From: Alphaproteobacteria bacterium
GTDB taxonomy: Bacteria; Pseudomonadota; Alphaproteobacteria; Rickettsiales; UBA998
DNA length: 64,000 nt
Direction of reading: 5' to 3'
Assembly (NCBI GenBank): GCA_004292675.1
Contig: RDXO01000013.1
Coordinates: forward strand, 1 to 64,000
A program made the position numbers and the translations under genes. The notes under the pieces are model-generated. The model saw only the letters and a program-made list of their open reading frames with translations. It was not told the origin of the DNA and did not search any database. Numbering within the stretch: position 1 is the stretch's first letter; each line of letters opens with the position of its first letter. Shown here piece after piece: positions 16,987 through 24,684 of this stretch.

Positions 16987-17649
16987 ATGATCTATTTAGT
17001 GATCGATACCAGCCAAGGCATCACGTCACTGGCGCTTATCATTGACGGTACGGTGCGGGTGTTGTGGAATGATGACACACCCAACCAACAATCAGCACAA
17101 TTAGTGCTTCAGTGCGATCATCTGATGCAAGATCATGGGCTGGCGTGGTCTGATCTGCATGGTATTGTATGCACGACAGGGCCGGGGGGCTTTACGTCGG
17201 TGCGCATTGCGATTGCGGCGGTGCGGGGTTTTGCGCTTGCAGCGAATGTCACATCACATGGTATCTCAGTGATGGAAGTGATGGCATGGTCGGCAATGCA
17301 ACGATCTGCATGTGAGCGTGTTTGTGTGGTTGTGCCAGCAGGGCGTAGCGAATGTGCCTATCAGTTTTTTGAAATGCGTGAGGCGTGTATCTGTGCTGTG
17401 TCCCCCCTGATGTTGAGCAAAAAAGAAGAATTGCATTGCAAGGTTGCATCCTATCCCTTATGTGTGCCTGAGACGTTTGAAGGTGAGGGGGAATATGCGG
17501 TGCGTATTGATATGCGAACATTAGCGCATCTGTTAGCGGATTATGTGTTAAGTGCGGGATGGAACGGAGCGGATTATCCTGCGCCCGTGCCGCTTTATGC
17601 GCGCCCTCCCGATGCCGCAATCGCTGCACCATTTTTGAAACATGGATGA
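16987..17649 (+). CDS. tsaB: tRNA t6A modification accessory protein TsaB
   Basis: 220 residues of the ASKHA-fold TsaB/YeaZ family. N-terminal LVIDTSQGITSLALI and the diagnostic GPGGFTSVRIAIAAVRGFALA (about 64-84) are present. TsaB is the non-catalytic partner of TsaD and TsaE in making threonylcarbamoyl-adenosine at position 37 of ANN-decoding tRNAs. rimI, which often follows, is absent; grpE comes next. Confidence 0.92.
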   Translation: MIYLVIDTSQGITSLALIIDGTVRVLWNDDTPNQQSAQLVLQCDHLMQDHGLAWSDLHGIVCTTGPGGFTSVRIAIAAVRGFALAANVTSHGISVMEVMAWSAMQRSACERVCVVVPAGRSECAYQFFEMREACICAVSPLMLSKKEELHCKVASYPLCVPETFEGEGEYAVRIDMRTLAHLLADYVLSAGWNGADYPAPVPLYARPPDAAIAAPFLKHG

Positions 17650-17655
17650 CGGCTC

Positions 17656-17684
17656 TTGTGTTTTGACACAAAACATACTATATT
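17656..17684 (+). promoter_or_regulatory. Putative promoter for grpE
   Basis: TTGTGT (17656-17661), 17-bp spacer, TATATT (17679-17684), 40 bp before the grpE ATG. The -35 is half of an inverted repeat TTGTGT-TTTG-ACACAA, a possible operator. I cannot decide between sigma-70 and a heat-shock sigma factor from this alone. Confidence 0.4.
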
Positions 17685-17724
17685 ATCCCTTGATCATGTA
17701 TCTTGAACAAAAAAGGAGTCCCTT

Positions 17725-18384
17725 ATGGAATCAACGGCACAGACATCATCAGAATCTTTGGCAGATCAACCATCAGCCATTCCTGAAGGAGAGAAAGAAG
17801 CTCTGGAAGCGATAGCTGCAGCGTTTCAATCGCCAAAAACGGATGCCCCCAACCTATATGATCGGATATCCGAGCTTGAGGAAGAAGTGCTTGCATGGAA
17901 AGATCGCGCCATGCGTGCTGTGGCAGATGCTGAAAATATCCGTCGTCGCGCTGAAAAAGAACAACAAGATATGAGTAAATACGCCATTACCAATTTTGCG
18001 CGTGACTTGATTAGTGTTGCAGAAAATCTTGCACGTGCGAGTACTAGCATTTCGTCAGAAGCGCGTAGTGCCAATGAGCAAGTGGATAATTTGGCAATGG
18101 GCGTAGATATGACGCTGCAAGAACTACAATCTGTGTTCGGCAAGCATCATATTCGTCGTATTGATCCCATGGGAGAGCCATTTGATCATAATTATCATCA
18201 GGCAATGACGAAGTTTGAAACAACAGAACATCCTGCGGGTACGGTGATACAAGTGGTACAAGCGGCGTATGTGCTGCATGATCGCTTGCTGCGCCCTGCC
18301 ATGGTCGTGATTGCGGCAGAACCTAAAACCCCAACTACAGGAGCAACGGATCATGCTACGTCGCATGTGGATCGCCAAATATAG
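17725..18384 (+). CDS. grpE: Nucleotide exchange factor GrpE
   Basis: 219 residues. An acidic, disordered N-terminus (about 1-40) is followed by a long coiled coil (about 45-110; ELEEEVLAWKDRAMRAVADAENIRRRAEKE) and the C-terminal beta-wing domain (about 130-195; DPMGEPFDHNYHQAM and GTVIQVVQAAYVLHDRLLRPAMV). It releases ADP from DnaK. AAGGAG lies 6 nt before the ATG. Its 3' end overlaps the ftsX start by 32 nt. Confidence 0.95.
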   Translation: MESTAQTSSESLADQPSAIPEGEKEALEAIAAAFQSPKTDAPNLYDRISELEEEVLAWKDRAMRAVADAENIRRRAEKEQQDMSKYAITNFARDLISVAENLARASTSISSEARSANEQVDNLAMGVDMTLQELQSVFGKHHIRRIDPMGEPFDHNYHQAMTKFETTEHPAGTVIQVVQAAYVLHDRLLRPAMVVIAAEPKTPTTGATDHATSHVDRQI

Positions 18385-19255
18385 ACGGCGATTACAATCT
18401 GATTTTGCTTTTCGTCATGATACTACGCTTGCGGTGTTACCCTTGGTAATAGCGTTTCTTACCATGCTTAGTATCTGCATGACCCATAGTGCTGCCTATA
18501 TGAAGCATGTGACGTTGGGCGGATCGGAGAATTTAGAGCAGCGTATTCATGTGCATATACCATTTGATAGCACCGCGATTCAAATGCAGCAAATGTATGA
18601 AGCGTTCTCTAAGGTGGATGGTATTGGTATTATTAAAGAAATACCCAAGGAGGAAGTGCAGAATTTTCTAGCGCGCTGGCTGAGTGTGGGTGATGAACTT
18701 GCTGATGATTTGCCGCTTCCTACCATTTTGGATATTAAATTACAGCCCAATGCATCGCGGGATATGGTGAAAGCGGTGATTGAAGATTATGTGAGTGAGC
18801 ATATTGATGGAGGGTTGGTGGAAACCTATGATGAGACCATTTCCTCCTTTAATCAATCCGCCCACGTGGTGAAAACGGGATTATATATTCTTGGCTTTTT
18901 AATTGTGGTGTGCATCACGTTAGTTGCCGTGATTATCTGCCGTATTAATATGGGGGTGCATCAACAGCATATTGAGATATTGCATCATTTGGGTGCAAGT
19001 GATCATTATATTAATCGGCAATTTTTGGTGCGTGCGTTTGTGATGGGGGGCGTGGGTGTGGCTATTGGCACATTCGTAGCACTGATTATTATGGAAAGCG
19101 TATCGGCGTATTTATCCGATGCTTTGATGCCTGTCGCGCAAGAATCCTTGCGGGGATTGTGGGTGTATTATGTGGTGAACCCGTGCTTGCTGATGGCACT
19201 TATCCTTGGTGCATCATGGATCAATATTGAAGCACATCTAAAAAGGCTACATTAG
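18353..19255 (+). CDS. ftsX: Cell-division permease FtsX
   Basis: 300 residues from the ATG at 18353, with AGGAG about 9 nt upstream. Layout matches FtsX: a basic cytoplasmic N-terminus, helix 1 (about 26-45), a periplasmic domain (about 50-165), then three helices (about 178-200, 225-250, 270-290) with an intervening HIEILHHLGASDHYINRQF coupling segment. In the FtsEX complex it signals to amidase activators at the septum. The ATPase ftsE is not adjacent; grpE occupies its place. Confidence 0.85.
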   Translation: MLRRMWIAKYRRRLQSDFAFRHDTTLAVLPLVIAFLTMLSICMTHSAAYMKHVTLGGSENLEQRIHVHIPFDSTAIQMQQMYEAFSKVDGIGIIKEIPKEEVQNFLARWLSVGDELADDLPLPTILDIKLQPNASRDMVKAVIEDYVSEHIDGGLVETYDETISSFNQSAHVVKTGLYILGFLIVVCITLVAVIICRINMGVHQQHIEILHHLGASDHYINRQFLVRAFVMGGVGVAIGTFVALIIMESVSAYLSDALMPVAQESLRGLWVYYVVNPCLLMALILGASWINIEAHLKRLH

Positions 19256-19258
19256 ACG

Positions 19259-19888
19259 ATGATGGAACAATCCAGCAGTGCGCACGAGCATCATGGTTAT
19301 GGATTTGTTGTGCGACGTATCATTATACGGTTGATGCCGCTTATCATCCTGATGTGGTTGGTGGGGCTTGCTACCTTCGCTACGATGATTCCACGAAATC
19401 CGGCCGTACCCGCGCAACGCTATGATGCGATGATCGTATTAACGGGGGGGGCAAAGCGTATACCCGCTGCGCTAGAATTGATGCGTCAACATAAGGCAGA
19501 TACGCTTTTTATTAGTGGTGTCGGCAATGATTTTCGCGTGGAAGATGTAGATGATGTTATCCCGCCCGAATTGCGCAAGCGTGTTATTTATGGCATGGAG
19601 GCACAAAGCACCGTTGGGAATGCCCGTGAAACACGTGATTGGTTGCGCAGTCATCCCGAATATCGCCGTATTTTGATTGTAACTGCCAATTATCATATGC
19701 CACGCACGCAGCTTTTATTTCATCATTATCTTGCAGGCTATGAGTGTGACTATTTCACGGTTGACCCCGCCCTCTTTACGCTGGAAAAATGGCCAACACA
19801 TCCTAATTCTCTTTATTTAGTGTTATCGGAATATAATAAATGGCTGGTGACGTTGTTGCATGTGTATGCAGGGTATGATGGGTTATAG
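19259..19888 (+). CDS. YdcF/SanA-like DUF218 membrane protein
   Basis: 209 residues. One N-terminal helix (about 20-42) and a DUF218 domain: YDAMIVLTGGAKRIPAALELM (about 57-77), DTLFISGVG, STVGNARETRDWL (about 117-129), ILIVTANYHMPRTQLLF (about 139-155). DUF218 proteins are linked to envelope integrity; the activity is not established. In many alphaproteobacteria this gene follows ftsX, as here (3-nt gap), before an acyltransferase that is missing in this genome segment. Confidence 0.85.
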   Translation: MMEQSSSAHEHHGYGFVVRRIIIRLMPLIILMWLVGLATFATMIPRNPAVPAQRYDAMIVLTGGAKRIPAALELMRQHKADTLFISGVGNDFRVEDVDDVIPPELRKRVIYGMEAQSTVGNARETRDWLRSHPEYRRILIVTANYHMPRTQLLFHHYLAGYECDYFTVDPALFTLEKWPTHPNSLYLVLSEYNKWLVTLLHVYAGYDGL

Positions 19889-19918
19889 TCCTTTGATTGT
19901 ACATGAATAATTGTTGCG

Positions 19919-19955
19919 CCTTAGCATCATTCTATGTTATTGATCGATGCTAAGG
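19919..19955 (+). terminator. Stem-loop after the ydcF-like gene
   Basis: Perfect 10-bp inverted repeat CCTTAGCATC (19919-19928) / GATGCTAAGG (19946-19955). It lies 31 nt after the stop and before the csrA-flagellar group. There is no following T run, so termination is uncertain; it may just separate transcripts or stabilise the 3' end. Confidence 0.4.
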
Positions 19956-20013
19956 GGATTATATATGATTTTTTATTACGAAAAAATGAAAACCATGTCA
20001 TTATATCAGAGCT

Positions 20014-21099
20014 ATGTTTGATCATTTTAAGAAATCGCTTCCGTGGAAAGAATGGCTCCAACCTCTTGATGGATCTATAAGGAAGAAATATTCTCTGCTT
20101 TGTGATATGCATCAAGGAGATCGCATTAGCTTTGGTGTCGTGCCAGTCGGAGATTTGACGAACAAGACCCTCACTTTGGGTGCATCGCACATGTATCATT
20201 TTGATGGTGTGCAAGTGGAATCCCATCCTTTGCTTGATGCGCAGGGGCATCCACTATGCAATCTTATCGTTACCTCAACCAAGCAGCACATTCCGTATCT
20301 GGTTGTGTCTTGCCCTATCCCAACCATTTATCAAAGCGATTTATGTACGCCCGAAGATTATAATGCCTTATGTCGGGGGCAATATCCACGCTATTTATAT
20401 GTGCGTGAGCATACGGCGCGTATGCGTGATTGGCTGTTTATGCGCTATGAATGCAAGATACACGATGTGCAAGGCGTGTGTGTGCGCCCTACCAATGATG
20501 TGGTATCGTTTCGTTATGCAATGTATCACGCCCCCGAGGAGCAAAAAGCTCTTGAGATTGAGCGTTCACCTTCAGGCATCTTTACCATCTATGCTACCTT
20601 ATTTCTGCCTGCATCCTCTATTGTCGCCATCGAAACAAAAACAAAGCATGTAACGCGTGCCTCTGTGAGTGCCGAACAACCCGCAGATAACACATCTGAG
20701 GAACAATCTTTTTTATCAACATTTCCCAAAAGCGCGCCACCTGTTACCGAGTGTGAAATCATCCCTTATCCACGGGCAACGATAGCAGTATCAAGGTCTG
20801 ATTCTTCCCAAGGTGCGGAGGGTGCAGAGCCATTGCGTTGTAGTTTGCGCATGGCATCCAAACTGATTGATGAAGCATTGCGGGCGGATCTCCCCGTATC
20901 CTATGTGATTCGTAAGGTGCTAGGTTTGGGTCTTGCTGATCATGATCAGATGACCTTTGATATTCATTTGAGCGAGCAGGATTATCAGAAACTTGCCGAG
21001 CAATTCAACCTACCTGTGACCCACAAAAAGGAAATTATGGAGCGGGTGATTGAGGAGCTTGCCCATTTTACGGGGGATGCGCTACATGAGACATCATGA
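20014..21099 (+). CDS. Unrecognised 361-aa protein upstream of csrA
   Basis: No membrane segment or signal peptide. The N-terminal 200 residues look like beta-rich domains (VVPVGDLTNKTLTLGASHMYHF; LCNLIVTSTKQHIPYLVVS), a low-complexity linker spans about 215-270, and a helical C-terminal domain follows (about 285-358; SKLIDEALRADLPVSYVIRKVLGLGLADHD, then FDIHLSEQDYQKLAEQF). Its position just ahead of csrA and flagellar genes suggests, but does not prove, a role in motility or its regulation. Cys and His residues do not form an obvious metal site. Confidence 0.7.
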   Translation: MFDHFKKSLPWKEWLQPLDGSIRKKYSLLCDMHQGDRISFGVVPVGDLTNKTLTLGASHMYHFDGVQVESHPLLDAQGHPLCNLIVTSTKQHIPYLVVSCPIPTIYQSDLCTPEDYNALCRGQYPRYLYVREHTARMRDWLFMRYECKIHDVQGVCVRPTNDVVSFRYAMYHAPEEQKALEIERSPSGIFTIYATLFLPASSIVAIETKTKHVTRASVSAEQPADNTSEEQSFLSTFPKSAPPVTECEIIPYPRATIAVSRSDSSQGAEGAEPLRCSLRMASKLIDEALRADLPVSYVIRKVLGLGLADHDQMTFDIHLSEQDYQKLAEQFNLPVTHKKEIMERVIEELAHFTGDALHETS

Positions 21100-21194
21100 C
21101 AGTTCGGCAACGATGCCGTGAAGAACGATCCATTCCACCTTATAATTAGGGAATAAAATTGAGATAGGTGCAAAAAAAATATACATTTATCTTT

Positions 21195-21461
21195 ATGTTG
21201 TATTTGACGCGCAAGGTGGGGCAGTCCATCATTATCAATAATAATATCGAAATGACCGTGACGGAAGTGCAGGGCAGGAGCGTCAAGATTGGCTTTCGCT
21301 TCCCATCTGACACCACCATTTTACGCAAAGAAGTGCATGATCGTATTTCTGAGGAGAATGTTGCAGCTCGTCATGTGGGTGATGATGATTTTGTATTGGA
21401 TGATTGTGAATTTAGCTTTGAGGGTGTTTTGCAGCCTCATCATGAAGATAGTTCCTCATGA
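21195..21461 (+). CDS. csrA: Carbon storage / flagellar translation regulator CsrA
   Basis: 88 residues from ATG 21195 (MLYLTRKVGQSIIINNNIEMTV...). The signature MLxLTRKxGESI/QSI start and VKIGFRFPSD...LRKEVHDRI segment (about 30-54) match CsrA, which binds GGA motifs in mRNA leaders as a homodimer. The C-terminal tail (about 60-88) is acidic and longer than the 61 residues of E. coli CsrA. It overlaps the next gene's start (ATGATG), so it is coupled to flagellar genes, where CsrA commonly controls flagellin translation. Confidence 0.92.
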   Translation: MLYLTRKVGQSIIINNNIEMTVTEVQGRSVKIGFRFPSDTTILRKEVHDRISEENVAARHVGDDDFVLDDCEFSFEGVLQPHHEDSSS

Positions 21462-21808
21462 TGTCGCTCGAAGATGAACCGCCCATCATTGATATGCGTG
21501 ATGATGAGAGCGCAGTGCCGCAATCGTTTAAGCAAAAACGTGCTAAAGCGGTGGCATTAGGCTATGAACGTGATCATGATGATGCGCCGCGTGTTGTCGC
21601 CACAGGTGCGGGGGTGATTGCGGAACAAATGCTAAACCTTGCTTTTGCGCATGGTGTGCGCGTGCGTGAAGATGCTGATTTGGTTGAGATATTGTCGCAG
21701 CTTGAAATTGACAGTGTTATCCCGATTGAAACCTTTAGTGCGGTGGCAGAAATCCTCAATTATGTTTATCGTATGAATGCCCGCTACGGTAAACCGAAAT
21801 ATTCTTAA
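21458..21808 (+). CDS. FlhB-like C-terminal domain protein (FhlB-type)
   Basis: 116 residues. Residues about 25-110 resemble the cytoplasmic domain of the export-gate protein FlhB without its membrane part: KAVALGYERDHDDAPRVVATGAG, then GVRVREDADLVEILSQLEIDSVIP and a closing AEILNYVYRMN. The NPTH autocleavage motif of true FlhB is not present. Such short paralogues occur with flagellar genes and can partly replace the FlhB C-terminus. The N-terminal 20 residues are acidic and variable. Start overlaps the csrA stop. Confidence 0.82.
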   Translation: MMSLEDEPPIIDMRDDESAVPQSFKQKRAKAVALGYERDHDDAPRVVATGAGVIAEQMLNLAFAHGVRVREDADLVEILSQLEIDSVIPIETFSAVAEILNYVYRMNARYGKPKYS

Positions 21809-21827
21809 CGCATGAAGGAGTTCTCCT

Positions 21828-22190
21828 ATGATGTCCACGGCTACAGAAATCGATGAACGCAATCATCTGTGGGTTATATTGTTGCATCATGCGGTGCAGT
21901 TGGTGCAAGAAATGCGTGATCATGCGGAGCATGGACGGATCGAGGATATTATCGCGCTCGAAGAAGCATTTGTAGGATTAACGGCAGAGCTGGAACATAT
22001 GGATGAGGATGAAATTATCGTACATCATGATTTATTGCAGCATTTGCATCACGAAGTCATGATGATGCGGGATGTGATGGTTGCACAACGCGATGCGATT
22101 ATCACACAGTTGGGCGGTATGGGAAGCGCAACGGGGGCAGTGAAGGCATATATTAAATCCTCTCTTGTGCTTCCTGAGGAACATGAGTAA
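21828..22190 (+). CDS. Putative flagellar chaperone (FlgN/FliT-like)
   Basis: 120 residues, predicted almost entirely alpha-helical, strongly acidic and Met/His-rich (ILLHHAVQLVQEMRDHAEHGRIEDIIALEEAFV; ending AQRDAIITQLGGMGSATGAVKAYIKSS). A small helical bundle encoded between FlhB-type and FliO genes suggests an export chaperone of the FlgN/FliT class, which bind hook-associated proteins or cap before secretion. This assignment rests mainly on position and helix pattern. AAGGAG lies upstream of the ATG. Confidence 0.55.
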   Translation: MMSTATEIDERNHLWVILLHHAVQLVQEMRDHAEHGRIEDIIALEEAFVGLTAELEHMDEDEIIVHHDLLQHLHHEVMMMRDVMVAQRDAIITQLGGMGSATGAVKAYIKSSLVLPEEHE

Positions 22191-22199
22191 GTTGTGATT

Positions 22200-22499
22200 A
22201 TGATGGCATGGTCGCAACTTGGACAAGTTTTATTTTCATTTTTATTCGTCATTGGCTTGATGTTTGCATTAAGCTATCTGGTGCGCCGTTTTGGTTTTGA
22301 GAAAAAATGGCAATATTTCAAAAGTTCATCGGGTACGCTACGGTTGGAAGATTCTCTTTTTTTGGATGCGAAACGTCGCATGATGGTGATTGGAATGGAA
22401 GATAAACGCTATGTCGTGTTGTTGGATAGTGAGCGCGCCCATATTGTGGATACGTTGCCTCGCGCCGTAGACCCTGCACTCACCAAACCCTTAGATTAA
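22200..22499 (+). CDS. fliO: Flagellar biosynthesis protein FliO
   Basis: 99 residues. One N-terminal helix (about 8-28; VLFSFLFVIGLMFALSYLV), then a compact domain with RLEDSLFLDAKRRMMVIGMEDKRYVVLLD, the FliO pattern. FliO assists assembly of the FliP ring of the flagellar export gate and is usually directly upstream of fliP, as here. An alternative GTG start at 22194 would add two residues. Confidence 0.88.
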   Translation: MMAWSQLGQVLFSFLFVIGLMFALSYLVRRFGFEKKWQYFKSSSGTLRLEDSLFLDAKRRMMVIGMEDKRYVVLLDSERAHIVDTLPRAVDPALTKPLD

Positions 22500-22511
22500 G
22501 GAAGTGACTTC

Positions 22512-23237
22512 ATGCGTTTGTTGATCTTTTTCTTGTTGATGATGATCCCTAATATGGGAGAAGCTGCTTCCATTAATTTGAATTTTGGTGATCTTGAAGG
22601 TGGTTCTGCCACGGCACGTATGATTCAGATCATTTTGTTGATGACTGTTTTGACGTTAGCCCCTTCTATTTTGGTGATGATGACCTCCTTCACCCGTATT
22701 GTGATTGTGCTTTCCTTTTTGCGTACAGCGATTGGTGCGCAAACCACACCGCCCAATCAGGTATTGGTTGCGTTAGCGTTATTTCTCACAGCCTTTATCA
22801 TGGCACCCACCCTTGAAAAATCCTATAATGACGGCATATTGCCACTGATTGAAGAAGAAATAACGGAAGAACAAGCACTTGAGCGCAGTGCTGAGCCGTT
22901 TCGTACTTTTATGTTGGTGCATGTGCGTGATAAAGACCTTGAGCTTTTCATGAATATGGCACCTGAGATGAAGGTAGAAGAACGTGCTGAAACGCCGTTT
23001 CGGATTCTTATCCCTGCTTTTATGATTAGTGAATTAAAACGCGCTTTTGAATTAGGGTTCTTGATTTTTATTCCGTTTTTGATTATAGATTTATTAGTGT
23101 CATCCATTCTCATGGCAATGGGTATGATGATGCTTCCGCCTGTAGTGATTTCGTTACCCTTTAAGCTGATCTTTTTTGTGCTGGTGGATGGGTGGCATAT
23201 GACTGCGGCCAGTCTGACTCGGAGCTTTGGATTATGA
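22512..23237 (+). CDS. fliP: Flagellar export-gate protein FliP
   Basis: 241 residues, typical length. A cleavable signal peptide (about 1-20, ending GEAAS) precedes the first helix. The FliP signatures SILVMMTSFTRIVIVLSFLRTAIGAQTTPPNQVLVALALFLT (about 53-95) and the C-terminal LLVSSILMAMGMMMLPPVVISLPFKLIFFVLVDGWH (about 194-229) are clear. Five FliP subunits form the core of the flagellar type III export channel. fliQ and fliR do not follow; the next gene overlaps the stop codon. Confidence 0.97.
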   Translation: MRLLIFFLLMMIPNMGEAASINLNFGDLEGGSATARMIQIILLMTVLTLAPSILVMMTSFTRIVIVLSFLRTAIGAQTTPPNQVLVALALFLTAFIMAPTLEKSYNDGILPLIEEEITEEQALERSAEPFRTFMLVHVRDKDLELFMNMAPEMKVEERAETPFRILIPAFMISELKRAFELGFLIFIPFLIIDLLVSSILMAMGMMMLPPVVISLPFKLIFFVLVDGWHMTAASLTRSFGL

Positions 23238-23563
23238 TACAACAAATACTCAACCTACTTAAAGTGCTGCTCGCCTTAGGGGTAGTCGCTGGGTTGATTT
23301 TTATTGGGTTTACTGTGGTGATGGCATTAGTTGGCGTTGGTCTTGTGATTGCGGTGATTATGTGGATGCGCGCCCGCTTAGGATTAAGTGATGCTGATCG
23401 CGCTCCCGCCGTGCGGATGCGTCAAGCGCGCCCGATGGCAGATAAAGAGCCATGCACCATAGATGCGCTGACCCATGATGCTGCTTTTGGTGCAACGATT
23501 ATTGAGGGAGAGGCTGAGGATATTACCACTACCACTATGTCTGCACGTTCAGCGGCACAATGA
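23234..23563 (+). CDS. Small membrane protein downstream of fliP
   Basis: 109 residues from the ATG that overlaps the fliP stop (ATGA). Two helices at the N-terminus (about 6-24 and 26-46) followed by a polar region ending in TIIEGEAEDITTTTMSARSAAQ. The 'TIIEGE' C-terminal pattern occurs in several small alphaproteobacterial membrane proteins of unknown role. It is translationally coupled to fliP. Confidence 0.65.
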   Translation: MIQQILNLLKVLLALGVVAGLIFIGFTVVMALVGVGLVIAVIMWMRARLGLSDADRAPAVRMRQARPMADKEPCTIDALTHDAAFGATIIEGEAEDITTTTMSARSAAQ

Positions 23564-23603
23564 TGATGTATCGGTTGCCTTGAGCCAAGAAGGAGGAATG
23601 ATG

Positions 23604-24671
23604 ATGACGAGTCCTACCAGTTTGGAAGAACATGCTGATGCGATCATCCTAGATGAAAAAGATTCGGTTATTCGCCCGCGTTTGCGCCGTCGCTACACGA
23701 TAGGGGCAGGGGGTGTGGTGCTTGTGGCGATGTGGGGGCTGCTCTATAGTATGATGACCCCACCCAATGAGAAGCTGTTGGCAAATGCGAAAACCTCCCT
23801 TGCGCGTGTGCAAGCGCAGCAGGAAGCACGCACACACACGATGCAGAAATCGCCTGAGATGCCTGTTGTGCCTAAAGTTACGCCTATGCCGAAAGTGGTG
23901 ACCTTGACATCCCCAAAAATTCCATCTGTTGCGGTTGCGCAAGAAGAACCTAAGGATCGTGACCTTGCGGCATTATCGCAAAGTTCGGTTGCAGTTGCGA
24001 AACAATTTCTTGATCGCCTTCAAGCGCATGAACAAGAAACACAGCGTTTACGCAATCAGATTCGTGAAATAGAACGGCAACGTGATGATGTTTATGCGAA
24101 GCATTCCACCATGTTGGATTATATGCAGCATATGACGCAGTTACGCCAGCATGTGCGTGCAGGAGCATTAGACCGTGTGGATAGCACGCGATTATTGGAG
24201 GATGCACAACTGCCTGACGATGTGAAAGAACCGTTGCGGTTTTTCGCGGAAACGAAGGATGAACCTATTCCCTCTGAAGTGGCATTACGTGGTGCGTATG
24301 ATGCAGCACTTGAACAATATTATCATGCCTTGGCGCATTCTGAACCAAGCGAAGATGATCCGTGGTATTATGGGGTGATGCAGCGTATGCGCGCATGGGT
24401 GGTGATTCGTAAGGTGGGTGCGCAGCATAAAGGAACGGATGATGCCTCGATCATTGCACGGGCAGAAGCATGGATGCACGAGGGTGATGTGCCTCATGCG
24501 TTGGAAGAAGTGCAGCGTTTAACGGTACATGCTGCACCATATTTTGCACAGTGGCGCGCCCAAGCGCATCGTTATGATGCAGCCTACCGTTTATTGGATA
24601 GCATGGAACATGCCATGATGAATCATATGCGTCATGCATTGCCTAAGCCACCAGAAGCATCAACGCCATAG
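23604..24671 (+). CDS. Mic60/mitofilin-like inner-membrane protein
   Basis: 355 residues; AGGAGG at 23591-23596 places the start at the third ATG (23604). One helix at about 33-51, a Pro/Thr/Val-rich linker (about 75-125), a coiled coil (about 130-185; RLQAHEQETQRLRNQIREIERQRDD) and a C-terminal helical domain (about 285-345; ARAEAWMHEGDVPHALEEVQRL, then WRAQAHRYDAAYRLLDSM) match the alphaproteobacterial Mic60 layout. Family members shape intracytoplasmic membranes and tether the envelope. The adjacent hemY is the usual partner; hemC and hemD, normally upstream, are absent. Confidence 0.82.
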   Translation: MTSPTSLEEHADAIILDEKDSVIRPRLRRRYTIGAGGVVLVAMWGLLYSMMTPPNEKLLANAKTSLARVQAQQEARTHTMQKSPEMPVVPKVTPMPKVVTLTSPKIPSVAVAQEEPKDRDLAALSQSSVAVAKQFLDRLQAHEQETQRLRNQIREIERQRDDVYAKHSTMLDYMQHMTQLRQHVRAGALDRVDSTRLLEDAQLPDDVKEPLRFFAETKDEPIPSEVALRGAYDAALEQYYHALAHSEPSEDDPWYYGVMQRMRAWVVIRKVGAQHKGTDDASIIARAEAWMHEGDVPHALEEVQRLTVHAAPYFAQWRAQAHRYDAAYRLLDSMEHAMMNHMRHALPKPPEASTP

Positions 24672-24684
24672 AAGAGGACATGCC

